64,000 bases of DNA, taken from NCBI GenBank assembly GCA_039654915.1, contig CM077599.1, positions 6,698,501 through 6,762,500 of the forward strand. The letters are read 5' to 3'. The notes beneath the pieces were generated by a model. The model ran no database searches and was not told where the DNA came from. It saw nothing but the letters and a program-made list of their open reading frames with translations. The position numbers and the translations under genes were made by a program. Every line of letters starts with the position of its first letter. The first letter of the stretch is position 1. Of this stretch, positions 50,901 through 63,517 are shown piece after piece. The stretch is from Aquilaria yunnanensis. Taxonomy: Eukaryota; Streptophyta; Magnoliopsida; Malvales; Thymelaeaceae.

Positions 50901-52647
50901 TTGGTAACAGAAGGTATTGGCTATTCAAATGGTGAGAAGGAGAGTACTAGGAGTTTGGAGTATGGTGCTAGTATTAATGAAGTGGCATTTGATGGTTATG
51001 ATGAACTGAATTTTGAAATTTTTTAGAGGCTCAACAAGGTTAAGAATCTGTGGGAGTGGGCAAGAAGACTAGTTCAAGGCCAAAAGGATTGGCATTAAAT
51101 TTTAATTTGAAAATATTGGAATAAGAAATTAAAAACCAGATTATTACTTTATTATTTTGTTTTGGTGCTCAATTGTTAACTCTTGGGACCAAGGCTTATA
51201 ATTTTTGGGGGTTAGTATGGGGTGTTTGGAGGTCTAAGGCTAAGGGAGAGTTATTTAGGAAGTTGGATGCTGTAAGGTTGATATAGTTATTTATGTTCAT
51301 TGTGGGTTTGTTGGGAAGACTTGTTCCAATACCTTTTTGGAATTGAACTTTTTGTAATTTATTTGTTATTAATAATAGTTACTTTTGCTGTAAAAAAAAA
51401 ACGTCCATTTCCAATTGACCTTTAGAAGATCTATTCTGTTATATCTTAACTATGTAGTCTAATTTCATCCAATCAATGAAAACATATATAACCGTTGCAT
51501 AAGGAATTAGACAAAATGAAATAAAATATAATCATTTAAATTTTTAACCGTTGCATTTGAACCATGGTGGGAATTTATGTGCGTGTGTTTGTGTGGATTT
51601 CATTATTTTTTAAGCTCTAAATGAATTTATTGATGGGAAACTATAACTATACTGTAAAAATTCATTATATATAAGTTTTTCTCCCATTACTTAGAGGCTT
51701 CCTATGACTTTAAACATTGTTTAATTAATTTTTTTTCCAAAATTATATATGTAATTTATTTTAAATGAAAGGAAAAATTAAGCAAATTAAGGATGAAGGG
51801 AATGAATTTTTCAGTATAAAATTCGTGATTATAGAGAACGGGACTGAACCGGCCGGATGGGATCAGGATATATACCATTAGAAAACAAAAAATAAAAGGA
51901 GATCACTTTCAGTGTTTGAATCAGCGGCCTAATATTTATATGGCTGCTATTTTCTACTCGTTTTACACTGTACATTCTTCTGATTGGTACGTACGTCAAT
52001 AGTTTATATATCGTTTGTCGTAAAATTTATTTCAATCATAGTTTGGAATATGTACCCGATGAAACCAAGACAACGGATACATGACAAGAGCCCGTTTTAG
52101 TATATCTTCAAAATCATATATACTATAGTATAATTCTTCAAAAATAAAAAAAAAAATTAAACACGTATATATACAAGTATAATATTATTGCTCTTGGCGT
52201 TAAGTGAAGAGGAGCAAGTAGAGTTTAATAATTTATACAAGTATTAAATGGTTGAAGGAAGTGTGAGTCGTAACAAGAGCATAAAATATGGGCAGACATA
52301 TATATATATATATATGTTCATTGCTTTTTTTGTAGTATTGACTTGTAGTGTTAGGCTTCTCTTTCTGATGGATTAATTAATTACCCTTCCCAATCCATTC
52401 AGATTATATATATTTATCAAAATATATATATACCCCATGTGTGCCTTGTGTTTCTTTGCCTCTTATCATGCATCCAAGAATTGTGTCTTAGGAACATGTG
52501 ACATGCCCTCCGTGTTTCCTCTTATTACACTGATTCGAATCCAATGTTGAAGGAATTAGTCCCTAAATTCATCTATATATATTGCCAAATTTATTTGTTC
52601 CTCAAAATTAAGGGCATAATTAATATTATACTGGTAAAGTATAATAA
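47883..52647. other. AT-rich intergenic DNA with LINE 3' ends
   Basis: No gene. T-run starts followed by tcaacagcaagaaaatttta (about 48778) and taactgcaataagaacttta (about 50060) look like LINE 3' tails on the minus strand. About 50900-51402 on + ends gttacttttgctgt plus ten A residues, a LINE-like 3' end whose upstream part has no intact frame. Nothing else recognised. Confidence 0.4.
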
Positions 52648-53071
52648 TAAGGGTAAATTACAAAAGCCCCCTTATGGTTTGATCTAACCTACACTTTGCC
52701 CCCCCCCCCCCACTTCCTTCATAATATCCGACAACCTTCTAAAATCTTAAATTAAATTGTCTAATAACCATGTTTCAATAATTTTAAGATTTTTTATATT
52801 TTTTCATAGCTAACCAGCATTTAAAAAATACTGATATGCATTTACAGAAAGGAAATTGTATTTATAGAAAATAAAAATTGGTAATTTAAAGTGCCAATTA
52901 ACTATAAAAAAAATTAAAGAGACTAACATTACTGGAAGATGACTATCGTATAATTTAAATTACAGTTTTTGAAGTTATTATCAAATGATATAAAAGAATT
53001 AGGGGCAAAGTGTAGGTTTTTAAAAATAAAGAGGCAAATTGTAGATTGGGGTAAACCTCAGTGAGGTAATT

Positions 53072-53072
<1 letters not shown>
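52648..53072. repeat. MITE, second copy of the 12144-12588 family
   Basis: Left gggtaaattacaaaagcccc and right reverse complement ttacaattacctcactgagg; both arms then carry ctacactttgcccc (interrupted by a C run at about 52701-52713) and the interior matches the 12-kb copy (acaaccttctaaaatcttaa, aaaaaatactg). Followed by an (AAT)n run. Confidence 0.65.

Positions 53073-53108
<36 letters not shown>
53073..53108. repeat. (AAT)n microsatellite
   Basis: About 12 aat units immediately beside the right end of the MITE. A G run follows at about 53124. Confidence 0.9.
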
Positions 53109-53821
53109 GGTCTCTAGAATATGGGGGGGGGGGGTCAATCTAAGTTCTAGAGTTGAGGATACCAACAAAAGATGTTCCATGATTAGACTTTACAAGATAC
53201 AAAATGGTCCGCACGTTGTAGCGGTTACATAATATCACAATATCAAGTGTAAATAAGGTGAAGTGTAATTAAGGGACACATTTATTTTGATCTGGTACCT
53301 GTATTGACATTCATAACCTATGTTGGTGGTTTCATACATAACATAAGAGAGATGTAAAGGGAAGAGAATCATAATAGTTGCATGGACAGGTGATTTGTCA
53401 TCCAATATGCATAATATTCAATACACACAACTTCTATAGATATATGAAATAAATAGTTTGACTGCATATATGAAATAACATAAGTTTGTGGAAAGAATCA
53501 AACATATGAAAGAATCAATTATTAATTAATAATGAAAATATATGACCAAAACAAAAAATTGTGTTTAATTTATATTAATCAATTAGTGATTTAACCATTA
53601 ACGTAATAAAGGAAAAAATAAAAGAAAAGAAATAAATTGGCTAAAAGTGGAATAAACTGAAATCATACAAAAAAAATGAACAAATCATAGTGACTAAAGT
53701 TTTGTTTGAGAAAACAATAATGAAGAAAAACAGCATAAATAGTTTGGGGACTAAGAGAGAAAATGTAAAAATTTTAGATATCAAGAGTTTAATTATTGAA
53801 ATAATAAAAGCTAAGAAAAAA

Positions 53822-54530
53822 ACTCCATTTTACTAAACAAACAAACAAACCATAGTAACCAATGTTTTATTTTAGAAAATAATACATAAAAAAAAAAAGA
53901 GCCAAGAGATCAAACAAAAATACTATAGTTAAGACATTATTAAGTTCAAGGACCAAAATCCCAAATTGATAAAACTCAGGGCCTAATATAGGAAATGGAA
54001 ACAATGTAGGGACTGGAAATATGTTTCAAAAAAAAAGAAATATGAAACAAAATGAAAGCGGAACAATAGTGAGATAGGCCTTCAAAAAGCCATTGTTTTA
54101 CAAAAATATGACTAAGCTTCCAAAAGAAGCAATCACATTCAAGAAAAAAAAAAACATCAACCCACAACAAATCATGATGACAAAAAAAAAAGTTCAAAAA
54201 ACACCATTTTACTAAAAAAAACAAACAAATCATGGTGGCCAATGTTTTAGTTTAGAAAATGATGTATACACAAAAAGAACTAAGAGATAAACAAAAACAC
54301 TATAATGAAGTAGTTATTAAGTTCAAGGACCAAATTGCCAAATTGATAAAAATTAGGGCTTAATAAGGGTAATGGAAACAATAAAGGGATTGGAAACGTG
54401 TTTCATCAAAAGGAAATGTAAAACAAAATGAAAGTGGGACAATAGCAAGACTAGCCCTAAAAAACCTATTGTCTTTCGAAAATTTGATCAAGCTTCTAAA
54501 AAAGGCAATCACATTCACAAAAAAGAAAAA
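53822..54530. repeat. Tandem duplication, unit about 379 bp
   Basis: Copy 1 begins at 53822 (ctccattttactaaacaaac) and copy 2 at 54201 (caccattttactaaaaaaaa). They match throughout: ggaccaaa..ccaaattgataaaa, acaaaatgaaag(c/t)gg, gcaatcacattca. A poorer third unit precedes at about 53640-53820. No coding potential. Phrases such as ttaagttcaaggaccaaa suggest an origin in plant LTR or MITE DNA. Confidence 0.8.
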
Positions 54531-57500
54531 AAGAAAAAAAAATGTCAGCCTACAACAAATCAGACCAAGTCCATCAGACAAACAAATAACACACAATCCA
54601 AAAAACATAAACCCAACAACTAAAGCAAAGAAACAGCAACCCACCCACTCATATATGAAAGTGCAAAACGGTAAGGCCGCTGTAGTTTACCGTAGTTTGA
54701 ATAATAACCCTTTACAGCTTTTAGAATATCGTAGTAATAATAATAAGGATCCAGAAAAGACTTGGTATTAGGCTGATTTATTCATTAAAACACTTTTAAC
54801 TTTCTTGGAAGAGTCCCACACTGCCAATTGAGTTAGTGAAAGTGTAAGGACATGGGCTCCTACCATCTATTTATTTCGGGTTCAAATCTTTCTTCCCAAT
54901 TTTCCCTCCTCAAAACTCTTAACTTGTAGTGCAAAGATTCTGAATATATATATAACTTTCTAGAAGCAATGCATAAATTGGCATGTTAAGCACCTTCATG
55001 TAAAGGTATTTAGGTAGTAAGGGTTTGGAAAATGGTTTTTAGGTAGTAATTAAGGGTTGCCTTTTGCTGGAAGTTTTCGTTCCGTAGCGGGTGTGTTTCC
55101 AAGTGATGTATCCCCCCCCTTTTGTGTGTGCGTGTGTGTGTGTAAGAAAGAATATGGTATGGTATGGTTCCTAAAGCTTGATTTATCGATCAAGGTCCTC
55201 GTCCTTTAATTTTTTTTTTTGTTGAGTTTTTATGAGATGATAATATGTGGCAGGCCACATCAAATTAAAAACAAGCTAGCTAGCTCGCTACGATCGAAGA
55301 GATATATTCAAGGCTCAATCCAATGACTATATATATATATATGCATGCGAGGGGAAATGGATAGTGAGGGAGAGTGAAAGTAGCGACTCCATTACTAATA
55401 TATAACTCTGGGTTTAATATATATATATATATATATATAATTACTAATGCATGCCTTCCATCTTATGTCTAGCTTAATTACAACCTTAGTTAGTCTGGCA
55501 CTGCTCTGTCGCTAGCTTGATCTTCTTAATTATTATTATCAATAAAATTAATTTTGTTTCAAAAAAGAAAAAGCAGTGTGGGCGAGAATCAAGTGAAAAT
55601 CATGAAGCAAATTAAGGCGGCAAAAACATTTATGTCTTGTTAATTAATTTTTGTTGCACGCTTGATGAAAAATTTCTTGGAGAAAATTACTCAATTAAGC
55701 AAATAACCTACAAACCAATCAGAAGGAGAGAGTTGGTTTCCGAGGAGGGCTAGCATATATATATAGCTCCTGCAAATTTGACACAAAATATATAAAATAA
55801 AATTAAAACCTAATCCTGTTGATTTTACAAAGCTAGTTAATTATAATTAATGTCCATAATGAAATATATTGTCGCTGTATATATATAACTCCCAATTCTT
55901 AAATTTCACGACGTCGCACAATATGAGTTTCCCAGCTTTTCACCCTATAAGAATTTGTTGATTTTACCATAGGAAAAACCATCATCCTTTCTGAAGATCA
56001 CCCTGTAATTCTTAAAACTATATAGCGCTTAATTACTTGCTGATTAAAAGAGAAAAATACATACATACATACATACATACGTACATATATATATATATAT
56101 AGCGCTTACTCCCTCAAAAGTCTCTAATTAGAACCTTTTCTACATATATTCATTATGCAGATCATGAGGGGTAGCTAGAATTCTAAGTTGCTAAATGCCA
56201 TTTAAACCTTTTTAACATAAATCAGTGTTAAAAGAGTTTTAAAATGAAGTACATAATATAATTCGGATATTTTTTTTCTGAGCAAATGGATTACAACAAA
56301 ATCCCTTTTCTTTATTAGACGAGTTGTTTTCTTTACGAGTCTCCCTTTATGGAGGAAAACATATTCTTGATCAAGAAAATTAATAGCAGAATTTCGTCGG
56401 CCGGAAACTATATAATTAGCAAAAATTCAAAAGTAAGAAACTTTAAACGAGATTCGATACATACAAGAATTACAAAATTTGTGGAGGTTTAAGAAGTGAC
56501 TCACTAGCTAGTAGCGAAATTTATATTTCTGCATGGGGCCAACAAAAAGAGATTACAAGATGAAGACCAGATTCACTAATAAGTAGCCTGCGGTTTTACC
56601 ATTTGCAGGAACTCAAGCAGATGGATCGACGATTAAAGTTAATTAGAAGGAATACGAAAAAGGAAAAATGGGAAGAAAGAGAGAGCTAAATTACAGGTTG
56701 CATGTTGTAAAAATAAATACCTAATGCATGCTTCGTGATGAGATCCACGATGCATATGCACAGGGGCCCAAAATTCGAATTGCTAAAAGTTTGGGAATTT
56801 TCCGCCGGTCGATTAACTGGCTTCTCCTTTCCCTGCAAATTAATTAATACGTGGTAATTAGATTATCAAAAACAGGTAGTAATTAGAATTGGATTATTAT
56901 TATTATTATTATTATTAGGGACTAATTAATTAAGTGAGCTTGCACATTTATCCAAGCGACAAAGCAATAGGGGCCGGTTGTCATGATCAGCAATTTAAGT
57001 TCAGCATTAACATAACCCAAGAAATTTAATCACCTTTGTCATCATGACAATTCATTGTCTCATGCATGATTATTAGACATCACTATCAAAAGTCAAAAAC
57101 AGTTTAGTTAAAGATACTTTATATTTTTTAAAAAAAAAAATTCATTAGAGATCCACTTTTACTTCCATTTTCCAAATTCTTTCTCAAACCACCAAACAAA
57201 TTAAGCGGAGCTTCACGAGCACTCATTTAACACAGTGATTTATATATTTTTTTTTGGTAATCTTAACAGAGAGATATTGACAATAATAGAGTCCCGGCCA
57301 TTATTTTGCATAGATTGATTAAGAATATCCAACTCGTCATATAGCTAGCTAACGTACATTGTGATCTTAATTCTGTATTAAAATTGGTGGGTGTAAAACA
57401 CTGACTCTTGAGTCCTATAACCTTATTTCCAGAAACCAATGAATCATTTCCATTATTCAATTAGTCATTTGACGTGTAAATACTTCATCTATTTTAAAAT

Positions 57501-59433
57501 GTTTATCACTTTTGGCTTTTTTGTAACTATTATTAGTATTAAATATTTTAGAACCCAAAACAAAAAAGTGAAGCATTTTGATTCGGAGATAATAATAAAA
57601 TTTTAAGCTTTAATTAGCTGTTAATTAAGTTTAAATAACTCGGAATATATATGACATCCTAAAGACCCCTAATTAGCGAAAAACAATAGTTAAAGAGAAT
57701 GAGGTTCTTCTGAATTCTTGTATCTCTAAATAAATATAGTAATTAGCCAACTTAATTACAATTATAATATGAAATTTGACTATGATCAAGACACATGATT
57801 GTTGCTGTGACCCATGTTCTTAGAGAAATAACAGTAATGCTGATAAGGGAAGGGAGGCATCGGTCCTCTGCTTTAGAGTTTAGGTCATGAGTTGTTTGTT
57901 TGTAGTCTTTTGTGTTGTTGTGTTTGGCGGTGCTATAGTTGGCTTTTTTTCGTGTGTGTAGTTTTTGTGGTTGTTGCTTCTGGTAATTTCACTTTTCTGC
58001 TCTATACCGTTTAATTTGCTCTATTAGTGAAAATTTAAAGCTCTTTATCTCTTCCAAAAAAAAAATGACACATCTCGTACACATAATAAGTGGACCTATA
58101 ATAATATGGTATAGCATTCTAAATGTATGTCTTTAGATACCTTAAACTCTATAATCACAACCTCCATCCCTCCCCCCCCCCCCCAAAAAAAAAAAGAAGA
58201 AGAAGAAGCTGCTGCTGCTGCTTTAAAATCAGAAGTGTTTTCCCATGAAAAAGAATCATGAAATTATTTTGGACCAAATAAACTATTCCCAAAGTATTTA
58301 GAGCCATTTCATTGGATCAGCGAAATGATTTTTTTTAAAAAAATAATGTTTTCACAAGTTTTTTCTTCCACACCCTAAAAACATTAACAAATTATATTTA
58401 CTTTTGAAAAAAAATTGATTTATACATATTTTAAAATATGTAGTTTTAGCTATAAAGTAGAATACAAATAATTATTAATTAAAAATAAACACTAAGAATA
58501 TTGTTTAAAAAAAATCAGCTCAGCGCAATCTACTTTCTGTTTTCGATTTTTTTTTTTTTTTTTTTTGTTTTCCTTTCGTTCATGTGGCCTCAAAGAAACC
58601 ATCCCATGTGACAATCTTGGCATCAAGCAGCAACATCACATCAATCTATCCACCAAGATTCGCACCTTTCTGGGAGGGACCTTCCCAAATCCTAATACAG
58701 AGATGGATTTATTTGAACAAAAGCTTATCAGAACTCAAATGAAACTTTACACATATATGATTGTTGATGATTTTTATTAATTCAGAGACAAAAAAAATTA
58801 ATTTTATTTTTATTTCAAGAAGTTGTTCCCCGCCCTTCTGCATACAACTTGCAAATCTAAATTAATAAACAAATTTTACACTTGAGTACACTCTCTAAAT
58901 CACTTAAGTTTCACATTAAAATAAAACATTTTATATTGTTTCTATCTGTGTCATTACTTTTTGCATGTAGATCAAGAAAAATAGAAGAGTAAAGTGAATA
59001 GATATTGAAATAATATAGATGGATAGATAATATGATAAAAGTAATTTACTAAATATAAAAATGTGACAAAATTTTGATATAACCCAAAATAATAAATATT
59101 ATAAAGAATGTGAAATAGAGAAAGTATCATTGTTTCACTCTAAAAAATAATACTACATATTATCATACCATTTATTTCAGTTGTGAATATATGATGATAT
59201 GAATATCTCTAAGGATTCAAACTATATTGCGTATAGGTAAAGAGGACATTCTTCATGTCCTGAGTGATGAAATCAAACAAAAATGAGAACATTGCCATTA
59301 TTTTCTATTACATGAATGGCTATTTAAATCAAATGGCTGTTTAAGACCCATTGGGCGATGAAATATATAGTTTTATTTCTATTTTTCAACTTTATTCAAT
59401 ACAAAACACAAGTTGTTTGTATATAACATATAT
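54531..59433. other. AT-rich intergenic DNA with small repeats
   Basis: No gene. About 54815-54905 resembles a tRNA-derived SINE head (catgggctcctaccatc, then gggttcaaatc as a B-box). About 57840-58065 is a GT-rich stretch ending in ten A residues, a likely LINE 3' end (+). About 57480-57600 and 58935-59135 have short inverted ends like worn Stowaway MITEs. A compound ACAT/AT run lies at 56059-56101. Confidence 0.4.
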
Positions 59434-59766
59434 GAGCTAATTCATTTTAACTTAATTTATATTAATTCAAAATGTTTTTGCTATTCTTTTGTCCGGAACC
59501 AATATCATTTGAATATCAATACTATATAGGCATAGTAATTCATTGAATAACATTTTGTAGTAGTGTGATTGGACATTTATTTTTTAGGTTGAATAAGTAA
59601 AAATTCATAAAATTTCATTAGATTACTAACAAATATTACTCAATGGATTATTAAATTTATATAGTAGTGGTTTTCAAATTAATTTATTTTAGGATAAAAA
59701 ACCATAACATAAATATAAGCCATTTTGGACCAATTTAACTTAATAAGTTAAAATGAATTGGTTGTC
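59434..59766. repeat. MITE, family P, copy 2 (3' flank of IDD-B)
   Basis: Left gagctaattcattttaactt; right end gttaaaatgaattggttgtc. The inner segments tttgtccggaacc, attcattgaa, aaaattcataaaatt and atggattattaaa correspond in order to the copy downstream of IDD-A. It lies about 640 bases beyond the IDD-B stop codon. Confidence 0.75.
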
Positions 59767-60246
59767 TGAGTATGATGTAAAAAACCTATATTTTTCAATA
59801 TTTTCGGTTTTATTAATATTTTCTTTCTGCAGTTATATCTACTCTATATTAATAAAAAAAATTAATATTATATAGCTACACAACCCTTCATAAGACACAG
59901 AAGTTTTACCTTAATTACGTGTGTGTTTGTGTACGTTATCCTCTAAAAAGGCTAATGTCAATATTTTTGGACAAACAAAGTGCGAATATTTTGACAACGC
60001 GAATTAATCTATATATATGCATAAATATGCAAACTAGAGAAATTAAATTAGGCTTCGGGCCAAGGAAGAGAAAAGATAGGATTCCCTTAGAGCATCCTAG
60101 GACAAGTTCTCGTGACATCTGCCAGCCATAAAAGGGAAATTAGAAAGAAATAAAAACAAAAAGACAAGGGAAGAAACAAAACCCAATTGAGCTACAACTC
60201 ATAGACTGCCCCATGCAAGACATGTTACACTTATGCCAGGAAATTT

Positions 60247-60282
<36 letters not shown>

Positions 60283-60408
60283 TCCTGAAAATATCCACGA
60301 CCACGAGAGAGAGAGAGAGAGAGGAGAGAAAGAGTAAATATACGTCACTAGTTGATTCATTTTAACGTACCTGTACTTTTCCCGTCGTCTTTTTTATTTA
60401 TGTTTTCC
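59767..60408 (-). other. 3' flank and probable 3' UTR of IDD-B
   Basis: Contains an (AT)n run (60249-60279) and a (GA)n run (60305-60322; CT in the transcript). An AATAAA on the minus strand at 60398-60393 is too close to the stop to be the main poly(A) signal. No other feature. Confidence 0.4.
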
Positions 60409-63400
60409 TCACTGAAAATTCCCAGCTCCGCCAAAAGCTTGGCCTGTCGGCGCAGTAATATTTGCTTGTTGTTGTTGGTGCTGTTGCTCTCTCGTCGGAA
60501 CCCCGCCGCCGCCGCCGCTCATACTCCTCACGATCTGACCCACACCAAGAAAGTCTCGGGTCAAAGAATCCGACCCACCCACGCTTACCCCTAAATTCTG
60601 GTGCAACTTTGCTTGGTCATCGAAAATGGACGAATTTCCCGCCGCAATTGAATTCATCAACTCATGAAAATTGCTGGACGAAGCGCCGCCGCCGCCGCCG
60701 AAGCTCCTGAGTAACGAACCGGCGCTATTGCTGGACGAGCTCGATCCGATTTGTGCCGCCTTTTGAAGCAGCGCAGTGGCCGACATTTGCGGGATGATGT
60801 TGCTACTGTTGTTACTCTGAAGGGAAGAGCTGAAGAGAGACGGCACAGCTGAGGTGAGGTTCTGATCGCCGATCATGTCTGCGGAGCCATTATCATTGTT
60901 GAAGTGATGGTCGAGAGCGTTGACATTGTTGTTGTTGTTATTTCCTGTGTTTATACTGCTTGTACTGCTATTGCTGGTCGACAGGAAGCTAAGGTTGAAT
61001 AGATTAGCTTCTTGCATGAAGTTCTGGTTTGGTTCTTGCATGAAGAAACCTGGCGCCGGCTGTCGGAATGAGGTGGCGGAGGAGCCACCTAGAGGGGGAG
61101 GGAGGAGGTGGTCGAAATGGGAGGTTCTTGCGGCAGCCGACGGGTTGGCATGGTCATGGATGGAGGAGAGTTGAGTGGCCACCTGGGATAGGCCCAATGG
61201 CAAGTTGTTGGCAGTGGGGTTGGCGGCGCCGCCATATAAGTGGCTGGTTATGGGGTTCAAGGTGGGAGTATGTCTCGCGCTTTCCTGAGCCAAGGCGTCG
61301 CAGAAGGCTCGATGGGTGATGAAGCTATCACGCCTGCAACAAATTTTAAAATGAAAGCAAAAAAGCGAAAAGAATTAACCAAATCAGTACACTGAAAAGA
61401 GAGGTAAAAAACAAAACTTTGAACAGGAATTATTATTGTCTGCTTCGTCCGGTACATCAAATTATGGAATCTTGAAGGTTAGTTAGTTTGCGGGAGCAAG
61501 TTTGGTTCAAATTAAGTTGTACACAGATAGTGCTAGCTACACTGCCGAACACTGTGGATAAATGATTGATAAATCTATATCTATTTTTCTCACATCAATT
61601 ATATATATTTCAGGAAACCCCCCCATTAACTAATTTCGTTATGCAAATTCACTCCTGTGATCATCATAAATTAGGGTTTCATGAATTAAAGGGGAACTAG
61701 TACTGGCTATGGAAAATGTTGAAACCTTAAATTAAAAGATTAGGCACGTAATAATAGAGTTTGGTGTAGAAAGGGATGTGAAGACATGGACTAACTAATT
61801 AAGAGGGTAGGTGAAGTCAGAATTCAAAGGTTAAAAAAAAAAAAAAAAGACTCCCAACGATATGTAGCAATCAATCAATATTATTATTCAGCCATGAATG
61901 AAAGGGAAGGAGGTTTCCATTATGGTGAACAAGGAGTTCAATAAATGCAACAAGAGAATGTATTCTGCAGATTGAAAGAAAATCAATCAAGAATCCCATT
62001 TCAAGCACCTGTCTTCACTTGAATTAACGTATGCCCAGTCGCCCCTCCCTCTAAAATTAAAAAACAAGTAATGATCCCAAATCAATCATGTCAAATCCGG
62101 CCGGCCAGGCCACCATGGAAGAGCCAGCGAGCGAGCAAGCTCAGAAAGTTAATATTAAGAAAAGTTGGTCTGAGGTTGGACTGGGTACCTAACGTTATCA
62201 TGGAAAAGTGTGGCTGCAAAAATCAGACCTGATGAATTGTAGCCAACGGAGAAGAGAACAAACATGGTAACAACAACGAAGCCCAATTTCTCTCTCTTCC
62301 CACCAACACGTGAACTGGAATACAAACGTAAAGGGGCGAAATTTGGCGGTGGTTCCGAGGCCGAACCAACTTAACCAAAATCATGAATTTTATTTTCTTT
62401 TTCTTTCCTCCTTCGCTGGCTGCTCCTCCATATATCGATACATAGTATTATTATTTTTCCTTTCAGCACGATTCCCTTTTCTAAAATACTACTTAGAAAG
62501 ATTGGTGATCATCATGGCAGTTCCCAGAGCTCCTTCACGTGGGAGCTTGTTTTCTGCTCCCAAAATTCCCATTCAAAAATTTTAAATTCTTAAAAAACCA
62601 GAGAAAGCTAAACAACTTTTTCCCTCTCTTGTCACCTGAGGAATCTAAGCCCTAACAAAACAAGCCAGGCAACGATAAGCTTGAAAATGTACATCAATCA
62701 CTTAAATCAAACAAGAGAATAAACAACAAAAAAAAAAAAAACTCCCCCTCCCCCATATCAAAATATTTTGTAAGAAAACGCACAAGTTAAATTAAATTGA
62801 TCATCTTTAATATGTCAACAGTCAAATTAATGTCGTTACCTAGAGAAAAGAGTGCCACAGTCACATCGGTACTCCCGGGTGCCGCAGGTTTTAGAGTGAG
62901 CCTTCCAATCCGACTGGACGGCGTAGCGCTTGGAGCACTTCTCGCACTTCCACTTCTTCTCGCCGTGCTTCCGGGAGTAGTGCTTCTTGATTCCGGTCAG
63001 GTCCCCCAGCGCCCGCGACGGGTCGTGGTGGACGCAGGACGGCTCCGGGCACAGATACACCTTCCGCTTCACCTCCTTGGTCGTCTTCTGCTTCAGCTTC
63101 CACGGCAGGTTGTGGCCCCTCCTGTGCAGCTGCAGGTTCTGCTCCCTCTGGAACCCCTTGTTGCACACCTCGCATATGAACCTGTTTGTCGCCATCAGCG
63201 TCTTCGGCGACAAGGCTATCACTTCCGCATCTGGATCTGTTGCCCACAAAAAAAGCCAAACAATAAATTGACTGGGTATCGAGAAGTTAGGGTTTCTGAA
63301 ATTGGGGTGATTTAAGGGGAGGGTGAAATTATTGTTGGATAGGAATAGGATACTTGCTTGGAGTTCCAGGTTGGTTTCGCCTTTTCTTCTGAGGGGGCTG

Positions 63401-63517
63401 AGACGGGGGCACGGTGGAGGAAGCTGGCGTGGAGGAATGTTGTTGGGTGATTATCAAGTTTCGATCTTCATCTCTGATTCCGAAGAACTGGCCCGCCGGT
63501 GAAGAAGAAGCAGCCAT
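60409..63517 (-). CDS. IDD: IDD-B: INDETERMINATE DOMAIN C2H2 transcription factor
   Basis: Three exons on the minus strand: 63517-63358, 63236-62840, 61333-60409 (1482 nt, 493 aa), starting at ATG 63517. N-terminus MAASSSPAG, basic KKRRN, then the ID domain. Finger 1 C75-C78-H91-H95; finger 2 C116-C121-H139-H144; finger 3 C151-C154-H167-C171; finger 4 C178-C180-H193-C197. Family motifs [14 protein letters not shown] at 369 and LTRDFLGVG at 443; NLFNLSF and HELMNSI have counterparts in IDD-A. The tail has Asn, Gly and Gln runs. Expected role as for other IDDs: nuclear, DNA binding through the fingers, working with GRAS proteins. The finger domain differs from IDD-A by two residues (T for S, D for E). 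Intron 1 (121 nt) is GC-AG; intron 2 (1506 nt) is GT-AG. Intact. Confidence 0.95.
63237..63357 (-). other. IDD-B intron 1 with GC-AG splice sites
   Basis: On the minus strand exon 1 ends CCA-A at 63358 and the intron begins GCAAGTATCC; exon 2 begins at 63236 after gggcaacag. Only this join gives PGTP-NPDAEV. The GT four bases downstream would shift the frame, exactly as in IDD-A. Confidence 0.85.
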
